Origin: Puffinus mauretanicus
Taxonomy: Eukaryota; Chordata; Aves; Procellariiformes; Procellariidae
Length of the DNA: 64,000 nt
NCBI GenBank assembly: GCA_023333565.1
Contig: JAJKFH010000611.1
Location: 1-64,000 of the forward strand
Reading direction: 5' to 3'
Shown here: positions 49,776 through 60,627 of the stretch, one piece after another
How the letters are laid out: each line of letters starts with the position of its first letter
How positions within the stretch are numbered: position 1 is the stretch's first letter
Translations under genes and position numbers: made by a program
The notes under the pieces: generated by a model
What the model saw: the letters and a program-made list of their open reading frames with translations, nothing else
What the model was told of the DNA's origin: nothing
The model's database searches: none

Positions 49776-52700
49776 TCACAGCAGGGTCTTCGTGCAAGTC
49801 CATGTTTGTATGATGTTTAATGTAACGTCTGCCCTGACTCAGGAAAACCCTCTGGGCTGTAATGTAAGTAATAGTAGCAACACTTAGAATTCTCCTCTTT
49901 CTCTGTCTGGAAAGTATTATTATGTAACCACAGATGAGAAAATTAGGAAAAGGTATTGATTGCAGTTGTCGTGTCATCTCTAAACCATTTGGATGTGCTC
50001 AGCAGCATTCCCAAGGCATATGCCAAGTTAAATATATAGAAGCACATTATGAAATCCACATGATGGTGCTTCAACAGACTCATTGGCAATTAACTTAGAG
50101 CTGCACTTGCTTTTCATGGAATCTACAGCATTAGCTCCAGAAAGCAGTGAATATTTTGCAAACCAGACTGAAGGACATCACAGGGTCACGTTTTAATGCC
50201 TGACTCTAATTTTCAGTGGGAAAAATTTCCTTCTATACATTTTGTAGCACCCCAGTATTTGCACTAAGTGTCCTTTACCTTCACGTGAGATAAAGATGCT
50301 GTAAGAGCTTCATGCATTCAGTTGTTATTTTGGCAAACTACAATACACAAATGAGAGGAGGAAACCAGTGGCTATCAGTTCATAGCTTAGCAAAATATGA
50401 CTGAGATTTCATTCACTATCACCAAAAAATTTTTTAGCCTAAAAAAATCCTTGGCAGGTAGCAACAGCCCTCTCTCGTCAAATATGGGCTGCTGAGGCTT
50501 ATCCAGGAAAGGCCACAAGGAGTCTTATTACAATGACACGTTCAGTGCCAGGACCCCTGAAAAGAGACATGGTTTTACCCTTCTTAATCCATTCTAAATA
50601 TAGAGTTTGAGGAGGGATCTTTTCGGTTTCCAAATTCTTGAAAGCAAATCTAAGCTGCATGTTTTTAAACCTATTTTACCTTTTTCTAGCATCCCTGTAG
50701 CTGATTTATTACATTTTCCCTTATTTTTCACATGAGGGAAAAGTAGTAATCTTCCCCTTGCCTCTTTTCCTCAAGGAAAAGGCTCCACTTACTCATTAAT
50801 TTGGTAAATAAATGGATTTCCTGTGCCAAGAAATTAGTCTTGCAAACATACTACAGCCATTTCTGTACAATCACAAGGCTGCAAAACCAACCAACTAGAG
50901 AAAAATCATTTTGCATCATCAAATATTGATTAAGTTAATGAAAATTTTGACAAACAGCCATATGATGGCATGAGATTAACTGCCATGTGTGTTTCTATTA
51001 GATATTTTTCCTTTGTAATTAAAAACGAGTTTATATGTCAAAGAAAATTATATGAAGAAATGAAGTGGAATTAAGTTAATTTTATATTACAGTTGAAAAT
51101 GCAAATGATATTCTTTTGATATAAATGATAGTATTTTTCCAGGGTCACCCTTGGTAATTCAGAAGCAAAATTAAGTTAGAATTTTACAGGGAATTCTCAT
51201 AGACCAATTATTAGTATTATTTATTAAAACAGTAACTGTAGTGCTAGGCAAAAATTCAGTCTCTTCTGTGCTTCAGAAAATCTTTCTTCCATTCTATATA
51301 TGTGCTCAGATCAAGAGGATTTTAGAAACATCCAAAACAAATGGGCACAAAACTGCACAAGACAGTATGCACTTGAAACTAAATTTCTTTTCCTCCTTTT
51401 CTCAAAAGTTGCCACTCTTGCAAGAAACTACAAGGAATTACACACTGAATAAAAGGATAAATTCACAGTGTAAAATTCCAGCAAAGGAAAAGACTCTGTC
51501 CTAACAGTTGGTAGGCAATTATCTACTAGGTACATTTGCAAATCGAGGGGCTTAGAGCAGCTAAGGGAAAGTGGAGAAATGCACTTTTGCATTGTCTAGT
51601 TTCAGGCATAGTCCCATGGGAAGTCATGGCCTTCTAAAACATTTTCTAATACTTGTTTTGCAACATATGGTTTGTGAGCATTCAGAAGATAACAGTATGA
51701 CCTGTAAATAAATGTCATTTTTAAGAAGGACCATGTGTGCAATTAGGAGATTCCCAAAAGAGCTAAGTGGGGTTTAAAAGCTACTCCAATGCCTTTGGGC
51801 TAGAAACCTTGGCACAGATTGAACTAGAAAACTATAATCTTGATTAACTGTGCCTCAGAGGCAGAGGTAGAAAGAAAGCGCTGGTGATGCTCAGCAGCAC
51901 TGCTGCAAAGCCTACTGTCCAAAGCCCAACAGGAGAGTAAGCTACACTCGTTTTTTAGGTGTGACAAGTATTTCTGCCTAAAACACTCTTTTGGGATTAT
52001 GTATGAAGACTTTAGTTCTTGCTGCCCTCAGTAAGACTCCTAGTGCCATTGGCAGAATACTCCGGGGACTGCATGGTCTATGAAAGACTCCGTAACGACT
52101 ACTGGAGTTTAGGAAACTTGTGGTACCCGTGCAGTGCCCCCCCTTCATTCCCACCTCCAAAGCACAATATCATTACTTGGACTACTGGGCGATTAAAAAG
52201 AGTGGAGGAGAAAGAATATTTACAGTTATTCTAATTAGAAATACAATGATACTATCTAGAGAACAATAAAACACTTTATAACTTATTCTAATCCAATATA
52301 AAATTGATGTTATTAATTGATTTAGTCTTTTTTATTACAAGTCAGAAAATAGTCCAAATATTGTAACTACTTGTTTCTATTCAACATAGGCTCTTACTTC
52401 TTTGCTGTAAGATTCAAATACTTCCCAGGAGTGCTTACCCACCTATGACTAACGTTTTTTCATCTTATACCCAAAGGGAGAGAAAAAAATCTGGATTCAG
52501 TCCAGAGCTGAGTTTCACTGTTTTACATGATATCTCTGCCTCCTCCCAAGGATGGTTCCTCAAGGAAAAGTATCAACCTTAGCATTCTTCAGCTAAGGTC
52601 ATGTGGTGCTGTTTGCTGTGTACTGTCCCCTTCCTCTCATGTAACTCATCTAATCTCTTTTTCAGAGTGAATTTACAGCCCATGGGAACAACTCTGCAAA

Positions 52701-55333
52701 CTATTTATCCTGAGACTGGTTTCAGTATACCTGAGGTATAACCTGTAACTAACATCTTTTCAGCTGAAAGAACATTTCAGTCTCCATTCCTATTCATTTT
52801 TTGCCCTGTGCAGTGAAATTGCCATATGACTAGCAATTACTCCTTATAACCGATAATTTCTGTGACGGTTATTTGCCCACTGAAACTAGATTAATTCACT
52901 TATTTAGAAAGAGGCATCAGTATTCTGAAAAATCCTAGTCAACACTGACTCAGGCTGGCACTGAATCAATGGCCAGACATGACAGCTCCATACTCACTGC
53001 AATGAACTTATTTTTTAGTATTATTATATCCCTCTTTTTGAATGTCTTCACGTATCTCAGTGAATACTTATATCCAGGAAAAAAAATGACATTCAAGCTT
53101 TCAAAAAGGCTTATTTTACTCTGAAACAGACTTTGCGAACACGTCACTGGAGATACACATTTCTTCTGATTCCCTGATTCACTTATCAAATTTATCCAAG
53201 TGAGAGCTGAAATAAATGCTTTTGCCTTTTCCTCTAAATGCCAGTCAGGAGATGACAGACTGTACTCACAATTTGAATTTTTTGTGAGTGCAATTTTGTA
53301 AAGACTGCTGTTGTATGGGCAGTTATAGGCCTGATTTTGAAAAGAATCTTCTTTTTTGAAAAGAATCAGAGTAGCACTTCAGCATATGTCTAATTTGAAA
53401 GCTATTCTCCTCTCTCCTTAATTCAGTCAGGTTTAAGCATATAACTCAATGTAGCTCTGACTGAAGTGTTTTCTTGATCTTCTTTAAAGAAATATTTACA
53501 AATCCAAAACCTGCTTATTGTTCTTCTAGAGTATGTTGAAATCTTACTTTTTATTACCACTTCTTTGTTAAATAAATCAAATATTGCCATGGCGTTACAT
53601 TGGAAATTCTAGGGGCCCTCCTCAGCTTTAGATAAAGGTAAGAAGCAATCACCACGTGGGTTTTCACATAAATCAAAATTAAAACAAAATTCCAAAATTC
53701 TCAAGGAATTTTCCAAAAGTGGTTTTCTTCATTTCCCCAACAATACAGTGTTGATTTTTTAATAATCCAGACAGGAACTATGCTCTAGATGAATTTGGCC
53801 AGTCTGTATTGGATAAACTTTTTTATATTTTCTACAGCACTTCATTATCAGCACCATCTAGGCAAATAACTACCATTTCTGTTTCATCTTGCAGTTTCAG
53901 TGCCATTCCCCTAACACCATCTCATACACCCAACATAGTACTCCTGAAAGCTCATTCCCTACCTTCTTGCAGCTGCTGTCCTTATCACTGAGTCACTGAC
54001 AAATTGTATCACGGTAAATTGAGTTTTTATCACATTGAATTTAATTCTGGAGTAATTTCTTTTGAATTTCTTTTGATTTCTCACATCTTGATAAAGCATG
54101 CCTTCTGCAGAGAAGCAGCACAAATTGAATGGATCAGAGAGCACTTGTTCAGAATACCACATTTAAAGCACATAGTGTGATGTTTCTTTTACTCTAGCAA
54201 AAATTCATACTCTGCATTATAATAAGTGCCATTTTTATACAAAGTAAACCATTAGGCACATACAGATTAAAGTAATCTTAAGCCTTCCACAGGAAAAAGA
54301 TTTATTTCGGTGTACAGGTAGTCACAGTATTTTTTCTAAACTGGACTATTACTACAGTCTTGTATATGCTGCACAGCTTTCCTTCTGATTTGCTCTACTT
54401 ACCATCTCCAGGTGAAGAACAAATGTGTCAGCTCTATCTGTCTCAATTACTGCCTTTTTGAGGGTAGCAGACAAGATTTATTAGGCCTATGACATTACTA
54501 CAAGTAGATGAGAAAAAAGAAAATAAATTCTCTCTCGTTATGGTATATCAGGAATACATACACACTTTAGTCAGGTGTAAAATAGCAAGAAATATGCATT
54601 GTTCCAAACAGAAACCTATTCTTCAGCAAAATGTGATAAAACTGCTCAATGCCTTTATTTTCCTTTGGTAATTACAAAGTCTTAACCCTTAAGCAGACCC
54701 CCACTCCTTTTCAGTGCATGAAAATGGTTTTAGAAGGAAGACTTTTTTTGGAAAATAGCTACGTTTCAGTGGTTCTTAGCATGGAAAAAATGTCAGTGAT
54801 CATCCTGAGTCAAATAGAAGTGCAGGAAGATGGGTATATGCATGCAAGGCATTCATCTGCTTGGATGGCAAGGTGAAAGAGCACCTTAGGTGAGGCATCA
54901 TGGCTTAGAAAATAGGTGAGGGTTTACAGAGTATGCATAACTGATAGGATTATCCTGGAAACTAGAATCCTGATTTGCAAAATTTGGGATTACTCCACAC
55001 TGGAGGAGGGTGGAGAGAACTGTGTATGTGAAAAAAGGAGACTGCTACCACACAGTTAGGAGCCCTCCTGAACTTGGACTACCAGTGTTCAAACCCCCAA
55101 CGCAAAATATTCCAAGTAACTGAATCTGCTCATGAACAAATTTTTGTAGATTTTTTTTTTTCCATACAGACAAGGATTACAGGTTTTTCTCAGAACTTAA
55201 ATTTCATTTCTGAGGAAAAGACAACTTCCATTGAAAAACACGCAGAAAAATTTCAGCTGGATATTACATTTGATGTAAAGTTAAGGTCAGGAGGCTTTGA
55301 GAGGAATCAAAGCTGACAAAAGCATGACTTAAA
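49776..55333. other. AT-rich unique DNA, no gene seen
   Basis: There is no recognisable gene, RNA or repeat. A GC-richer patch at about 52010-52160 gives short open frames on both strands, neither of which matches anything I know. Confidence 0.6.
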
Positions 55334-55513
55334 AACAGAATCACAAAATAGTTGAGGTTGGCGATGACCTCTGGAGATCCTACACCACATGCTCAAGTAG
55401 GAACAGCACCACACCAGAGTGGTGTCCAGCTGGGTTTTGAGTATCTCCACTGATCGAGACACTGCAACCTCTCCAGGCCAACCCATTCCAACACTGCTCA
55501 CAGCTCCCACTGT
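55334..55513 (-). mobile_element. CR1 LINE 3' end fragment
   Basis: Read on the minus strand, this has the usual CR1 3' order: a GTTGGAATGGGTTGGCCTGG block, AGGTTGCAGTGTC, GATACTCAAAACCCAGCTGG, a short CCAACCTC segment, and then the end. The terminal words TATTTTGTGATTCTGT are two degenerate copies of the ATTCTATG 8-mer that ends CR1 elements. The copy is 5'-truncated to about 180 bp, as nearly all CR1 copies are. It is clearer, and therefore younger, than the CR1 pieces at 17485 and 30800. Confidence 0.88.
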
Positions 55514-56517
55514 CCTCAGTTATATGATGCAATAGAAAACAGAATTATAGAAACAAAGAGAGCATTTACAGCATGAAGACGACTAATTGAACTTACTGCA
55601 ATTAGCAAACTGAGAAAACTTAGCATGGAAATGATAGAGGGAGAGTACATACACACCATCAAGTTATTGTTTTGACAAAGTGACTTTTCTCTCCACAGGG
55701 ACATTTTATATATTTATGTAATCAGAGAACAGTCTGCCTGGGACTTGTTGTAGAAAACAGAGGCTTTTGTATACTGGGAAGGAAATCGCATTTTTCTCTC
55801 ACTGAATGCAATTATGCAGCAATGAAATAAATGTGACTATTTTTAAAGAAAGTGACATGACATAACATAAAATGTGTAGTCTGTACCTTTGCCTATTCCC
55901 CAACACGCAATCCCCGCACAAGTCAGATCATTCCCACTACATCAGCACTCTGGAAGCAGGGCTACTAAGATAGGGACAGGTGACTGTGCTTTATTTCTGA
56001 TACGCTCTACTAGCTCCTAAATTACTGTCACAGTCACAGTGTGCTAAGGAAAATTATATATTTGACATTACTGAGTTTCATGACAGGTCACTACAGAATT
56101 TATTCCCCACGCATTCAGTATTTGCTGGTGGAGACACCTTTACTTCTCTTTGCCAAGTCCATTAATGTGAAGGGTTAGTGTCCCCATACATTGCAATGAT
56201 ACTACATGATTTTTAAAAGTTAAATTAAATGTTACAATACATTACATCAGCTGAAATGACATGTCCTGCTCATGTCTTAAAAAGTGACTTATTTTGTAAA
56301 GTATGGCCCTGCTGAGAAGTTACTTTATAAAACTGGCATCAGGTTTCTACATGACATTGTGACGACTGACTTGCATTATATTTGCTCAAGTTACAGATAA
56401 TTTCTTTTCCCTCAACTTCCACCTTCATTTTAACTGAAATAATTTTTTTCTGGAAAGCTGAGACTCAGGCAGAGATTTGCCCAGCCCCCACACCACCATC
56501 ACCACCACCCCGCAGCT

Positions 56518-56564
56518 CACCTGCAGCTGGGCAAGCCCTTGCTGCATTTCCACAGCTGCAGCTG
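56518..56564. promoter_or_regulatory. Cluster of four E-boxes
   Basis: CACCTG (56518) and CAGCTG (56524, 56553 and 56559) lie within 47 bp. Two pairs are directly abutting. The segment is much more GC-rich than its surroundings and follows a CCACACCACCATCACCACC stretch. CAGCTG and CACCTG are bHLH-type sites, so a small enhancer is possible. The sequence alone does not prove activity. Confidence 0.35.
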
Positions 56565-57190
56565 GGAATAACGTGGGGTTGAACAAGAGCAATTTAACAG
56601 CAATTTAGAAACATATTTGTAAACATTAACTGCAGCGTTGTGAGGCTGTACCTCTAGTCTTCCTTTGTAATCAACGAAGTGCCCTAATAGCCCTCACAGC
56701 ATGATTCAGTAAAGGCTTCTGCTCTGACACACAACTCCATAGAAGATTATTCCTCCTCTTTGGTCCATGAGGAAGCTGGAGACAATTTGACAAAGTTGCT
56801 TTTGTAACTCTGCTACCCAGTGACCACTTCTGTTGATAATGCCCAAGTCAGAAAACAGCATCCATCTGAGAATTGCACACATGAATATGCACAGGGGAAT
56901 CTTTTATTAAATCTTGTTAATTAGAATATTTCTACAGATTAAGTTCATACATTAGTTCAGCTAGTCAGTGTAGCAGTATATCAATAGCAGGATTACATTC
57001 AGATTCTGCTCTGATTATGAGTATTTTCAGCAGTAAAATGATAACTCTGCCACAGTTCCCTCTCTGCCATGACTCAAAAATTGCCTGAGAATGCAATTCT
57101 CTAAAAAGATACAGTTTAGCATTTGCATGTAATTTTAAAATTGTTGGAAATCCACTTTATTAATGATGTCTTCCTCAGATCTCACTAATA

Positions 57191-57262
57191 TCTGTGTAAA
57201 TCAATGCAACTCAGCTGAGTTCAAAGAGTTAAATCAGTGTCAAACCAATATAGCAGTGAGCC
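57191..57262. repeat. Ancient amniote palindromic repeat fragment
   Basis: TCTGTGTAAATCAATGCAAC, then TCAGCTGAGTTCAAAGAG, TTAAATCAGTGTCAAACC and AGCAGTGAG follow the old repeat form TGGTGTAAATCA, TAACTCCATTGAAGTCAATG, GAGTTAAACCAGTGTAAAAC and GTGAG. It is diverged but has three alignable blocks. Confidence 0.55.
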
Positions 57263-58194
57263 AAAAAGCCCCCGCAACAACCACAGCTCCACGTCTGTTT
57301 TGGCAGTCTACCATAAATATATTTACATATTAATACTGTAAGTAAATATTTGACCTTGTCAAGTCCCACAACTAAATGAATTCTAGGCTATACATTAATT
57401 GATGTATACAACCGATTTTCTACACAAGCTTTTGCATTTCTTTTGCACAGAGGAGGTGAGATTGTCATTGATTAAACAATAACCTAACAACAGAACAAGG
57501 CTTGACAGGACCGACTGAATTTAGAGAATCCAATGGGCTGTGGATGGATTTTTAAAAGCCTACTGAAAACCATGAGCTGAATGTCAAATTAACACACCTT
57601 TAATTTAATTTCTGACCTGGAAAAATCACAGAAAGAAGGAAAGCAGCAGTAAATGAATATTTTTTTTGCTGTTGTTGGGTTTTGGGTTTTTTAATAAGGT
57701 TTTATAAGTTTTAATAAGGTTGGTAATTTAATACTTTTGGTTTTTATACAGTTGGGGTTTTATATGGTTGGTTTTTTCATGGTTCAATTTAGGTACAGTT
57801 GGGTTTTATATATTTTTGAAATACTTTTTTATTCGGTTGGTTTTTATACATTGGGGTTTTTATATGGTTTGGTTTTTATACTTTGGATTTTTTTTCTATA
57901 GTGGGTATTTTATATATTGTATATTTTATTTCGTATAAGGTTTTTTATACTTTTTTATACAGTTGGTTTTTATACAGTTGGTTGTTTATTTGGTGGGGCT
58001 TTTATACTTTTTTATGTGGTTTATTTTTAAACTTTTGTTTGTTATACAATTCTTTTTTGTACACTTTTATGGATGGTTTTGATTTGGTGTGTTTGTTTAT
58101 ACGGTTGTTTTTTCTAAAAGTTCTTTTTTTTACACTGGTTTTTATTATAGTTGGTATTTTGGTATGGTTGGTTTTAATACGGTTGGGTTTTTAA

Positions 58195-58300
58195 ACATTT
58201 TGTTCATTATGCTTTGGCTTTTAAATATGGTTGGGCTTTTATACCTTGGTTGTCTAATACAGCTAGTTTTTATACTGTTTGTTTTTATACAGTTGCTTTT
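58195..58300 (+). repeat. Higher-order block B, copy 1 (most diverged)
   Basis: The order ATTATGCTTTGG, TTTAAATATGGTTGGGCTTT, TATACCTTGGTTGTCTAATAC, AGCTAGTTTTTATACTG corresponds to the better preserved B copies at 59040, 59315 and 59868. Confidence 0.6.
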
Positions 58301-58589
58301 TAATATGGTAGACTTTTTGGACAATTTTTCAGGGGTTTTTTATGGTTCTTTTGTTCTACTCTTGGTTTTTGTACTTTTTTTATATGATTGTGTTCTTGTA
58401 TGGTTGGTTTGTATGTGGTTGTTTTTTAGACGGTTATCTTAGATGCATGGTTTTGTAGACAGTTGGTGTTTAAGGCTTGGTTTTTTATACTTTGGTTTTT
58501 CATACGGTTGTTTTTAACGTGGTTGGTTTTCAACACTTGGTTTTTATACACTTGGTTCTCATACAATTGGTTTTTTATTGCAGCTTTTC

Positions 58590-58833
58590 ATATGGTTGGT
58601 TTTCACTGCAGTTGGTTTTTAATGTTTGTGTTTAGTGCGGCTGTTTTTGAAGTGGCTGGTTGTGATGCGGTTTGTTTTGATATAGTTGGTTGCACATAAG
58701 GTTGGAGTTTTTTATACTTTTTTTTTACACCTTTGGTTTTTTTCTACTACTCTTTTTAATACGGTTGGATTTTTATCTGGTTGGTTTTTTACACTTTGGT
58801 TGTTTAATATGGTTAGTATTTATATTGGATTTT
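58590..58833 (+). repeat. Higher-order block A, copy 1
   Basis: This stretch of the minisatellite recurs about 1.5 kb downstream at 60138-60350. Shared words in order are GGTTTTTAATG, TTTAGTGCGG, TTTTGATAT followed by GTTGGTTG, and TTTAATATGGTTAGTATTTA. The second copy lacks about 30 bp found here between TTTAGTGCGG and TTTTGATAT. Confidence 0.75.
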
Positions 58834-59039
58834 TTTTTTTTTTAAATGATTGGGTTTTAATGCAGTTGATTGTTTTTATACAGTTGGTTGTTTATTTGGT
58901 TGTGTTTTGCTTCAGTTAGTTTTTAATACAGTTGGGTTTTTTATAAGATTTGTTCTGGCATCCAGTTGATATTTCTATGGTTGGCGTTCTATACTTTTTG
59001 GTTTTAAGCGATTGGTTTTTAATAAGGTTGGGATTTTTT

Positions 59040-59150
59040 ATACTGTTGGTTTATTATATTTGGCTATTTAATATGTTTGGTTATTTATGCCTTCATTTTG
59101 TAATACAGTTAGTTTTTATACCATTAGTTTTTCATACAGTTTCTTTTTAA
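59040..59150 (+). repeat. Higher-order block B, copy 2
   Basis: The block contains TTATTATATTTGGCTATTTA, ATATGTTTGG, TTATTTATGCCTTCATTTTG and TAATACAGTTAGTTTTTATAC in the same order as the copy at 59315, with scattered substitutions. Confidence 0.75.
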
Positions 59151-59314
59151 TTCAGTTGGGGTTTTGTAAGGTTAGGTTTCTATACGTTTGGGTTTTATAC
59201 AATTGTTTTTTACACAGTTGGTTTTAATACAGTTGGTTTTCTACACAGCTAGTTGTTGCAGATTTGGTTTTAAGAGGGTTGGTTTTTACAAGCTTTTTAC
59301 AAGGCTGATCTTAA

Positions 59315-59480
59315 TACGGTTGGGGTTTGGTATAGTTGGTTTTTTATACGGTTGGGTTATTATACTTTGGTTGTTTAATATGGTTGGGTATTTATGCCTT
59401 GGTTTTGTAATATGGTTAGTTTTCATACCGTTGGCTTTTCATACTGTTGGGTTTTTATACGGTTGGGCTTTAGACGATTG
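59315..59480 (+). repeat. Higher-order block B, copy 3
   Basis: It begins GGTATAGTTGGTTTTTTATA and continues TTATTATACTTTGGTTGTTT, AATATGGTTGG, TATTTATGCCTTGGTTTTGT and AATATGGTTAGTTTTCATAC. Copy 4 lies about 559 bp downstream and copy 2 about 306 bp upstream. Confidence 0.8.
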
Positions 59481-59867
59481 GTTTTTTCCATGGTTGTTTT
59501 TTGCACATTTGCTTTTTTACACTATTGGCTTTTGCACAGTTGTTTTTTGCACAGTTGGTTAGAATATGGCTGGTTCTTACATGATTGGTTCTAAAACAGT
59601 TGTTTTTTATGGTGTTGTTTTTAATATGGTTGGGTTTTTATACAGTTGGGTTTCTATACAGCTGTTTTTTACAGGCTTGATTTTTATATTGTTTTACAAG
59701 GTTGTTTTTTACTGGGTTGGTTTTTGGTAGGGTTGGTTTTCAGATGGTTTGTTTTGATACGGGTTGTTGTAATTACAGTTGTTCTGTTATGCTTCTTTTT
59801 TCAGGGTTAGTTTTTAATATGGTGGGGGTTTTATACAGTTGTTTTTTACATGGTTGGTTTTTATATG

Positions 59868-60035
59868 GTTTTAATACAGTTGCTATTTGGTATGGTTAGT
59901 TTTTTATATGGTTGGCTTGTTATACTTTGGTTCTTAAATACGGTTGGGGTTTTATGTCTTGGTTTTGTAATACGGTTAGTTTTTGTACTGTTGGATTTTC
60001 CTACCGTTTGTTTTTATAGGGTTGGTTTTTTAGAT
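59868..60035 (+). repeat. Higher-order block B, copy 4
   Basis: GGTATGGTTAGTTTTTTATA, TTGTTATACTTTGGTTCTTA, AATACGGTTGG, TTTTATGTCTTGGTTTTGTA and ATACGGTTAGTTTTTGTAC align with copy 3 over about 165 bp without large gaps. Confidence 0.8.
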
Positions 60036-60137
60036 GGTTGGTCTTTATACAATGCGGTTTTTACCTAGTTGGGTTTTATATAACTTTTGTTTAAACTCTG
60101 GTTTACATTACAGTTGGGTTTTTTTATGGTTGGTTTT

Positions 60138-60350
60138 TATATGGTTGATTTTTAGTGCCGTAGGTTTTTAATGTGGTTGGTTTTAGTGCGGTTAATTTTG
60201 ATATGGTTGGTTGTTTATACAGTTGAGGGTTTTTAATTTTTCTTTATATTTTTGCTTTTTGTATGATTGGTTTTTAATATGGTTTGGTTTTTTATATATT
60301 TATATATATACTTTAGATATTTAATATGGTTAGTATTTATACCGTTGGTT
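60138..60350 (+). repeat. Higher-order block A, copy 2
   Basis: This is the partner of 58590-58833, in the same orientation. The match spans more than a dozen basic units in the same order, so it reflects a block duplication and not independent convergence on the unit consensus. Confidence 0.75.
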
Positions 60351-60627
60351 TTAATAGTTTTTTTAAAATAAAGTTGGTCTTTATACAGATAGTTTTTAAT
60401 GTGGTTGGGATTTTAGATAGTTAGGTTTAATATGGCTAATATTCTTTTTTTTTTTTTAGATGGTTGGTTTTTTAGGCAGTTTGTTGTTTTGATACTGGGG
60501 TTTTCTACTTTGTTTTATATATACAGCTGAGGTTTTTTCTACTCTTTTTTAATACAATTGGGTTTTTATTATTTTGGTCTTAATATGGTTATTTTTTCAT
60601 AACTTTTTTTTTTTAATATGGTTGTAG

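Larger units (their letters stand above)
55514..57655. other. Unique DNA between CR1 and the minisatellite
   Basis: No gene is apparent. It contains the E-box cluster at 56518 and an ancient palindromic-repeat fragment at 57191. A CAC/CCA-rich stretch (56480-56512) encodes a Pro-rich run in one short frame that looks incidental. Confidence 0.6.
57660..60627 (+). repeat. 3-kb degenerate minisatellite, unit about TTGGTTTTTATACRG
   Basis: The region is built almost entirely from 14-17-bp units of the form TTGGTTTTTATACAG or TTGGTTTTTATACGG. Variants change TATACGG to TATATGG, TAATATGG, CATACAG or AATGTGG. At about 15 bp each this is roughly 190 units. Composition is extreme: 57721-57780 counts T 33, G 13, A 11, C 3. 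Almost no two neighbouring units are identical, so the array is old or mutates quickly, yet the pattern persists to both ends. It starts after GCAGTAAATGAATAT and stops abruptly at AATATGGTTG / TAGCTCTTCAATTACAGC. Larger blocks inside are duplicated. The consensus has no stop in any + frame, which explains the many open frames here, rich in Phe, Leu, Val, Trp and Tyr. I do not know a named satellite with this unit. Confidence 0.9.

Noticed and set aside
56474..56515. Proline-rich protein segment
   Set aside because: It reflects a CCA/CAC-rich DNA stretch; the frame is short and flanked by AT-rich random-looking translation.
57883..58442. Overlapping 103- and 117-codon hydrophobic + strand frames as a membrane protein gene
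   Set aside because: The minisatellite unit is stop-free in every + frame, the frames overlap each other, and the peptide periodicity follows the DNA unit. No start context, splice sites or family similarity supports translation.
59188..59562. 124-codon frame within the array as a gene
   Set aside because: Same cause; related peptides in the neighbouring frames are copies of block B in different reading frames, not paralogous proteins.
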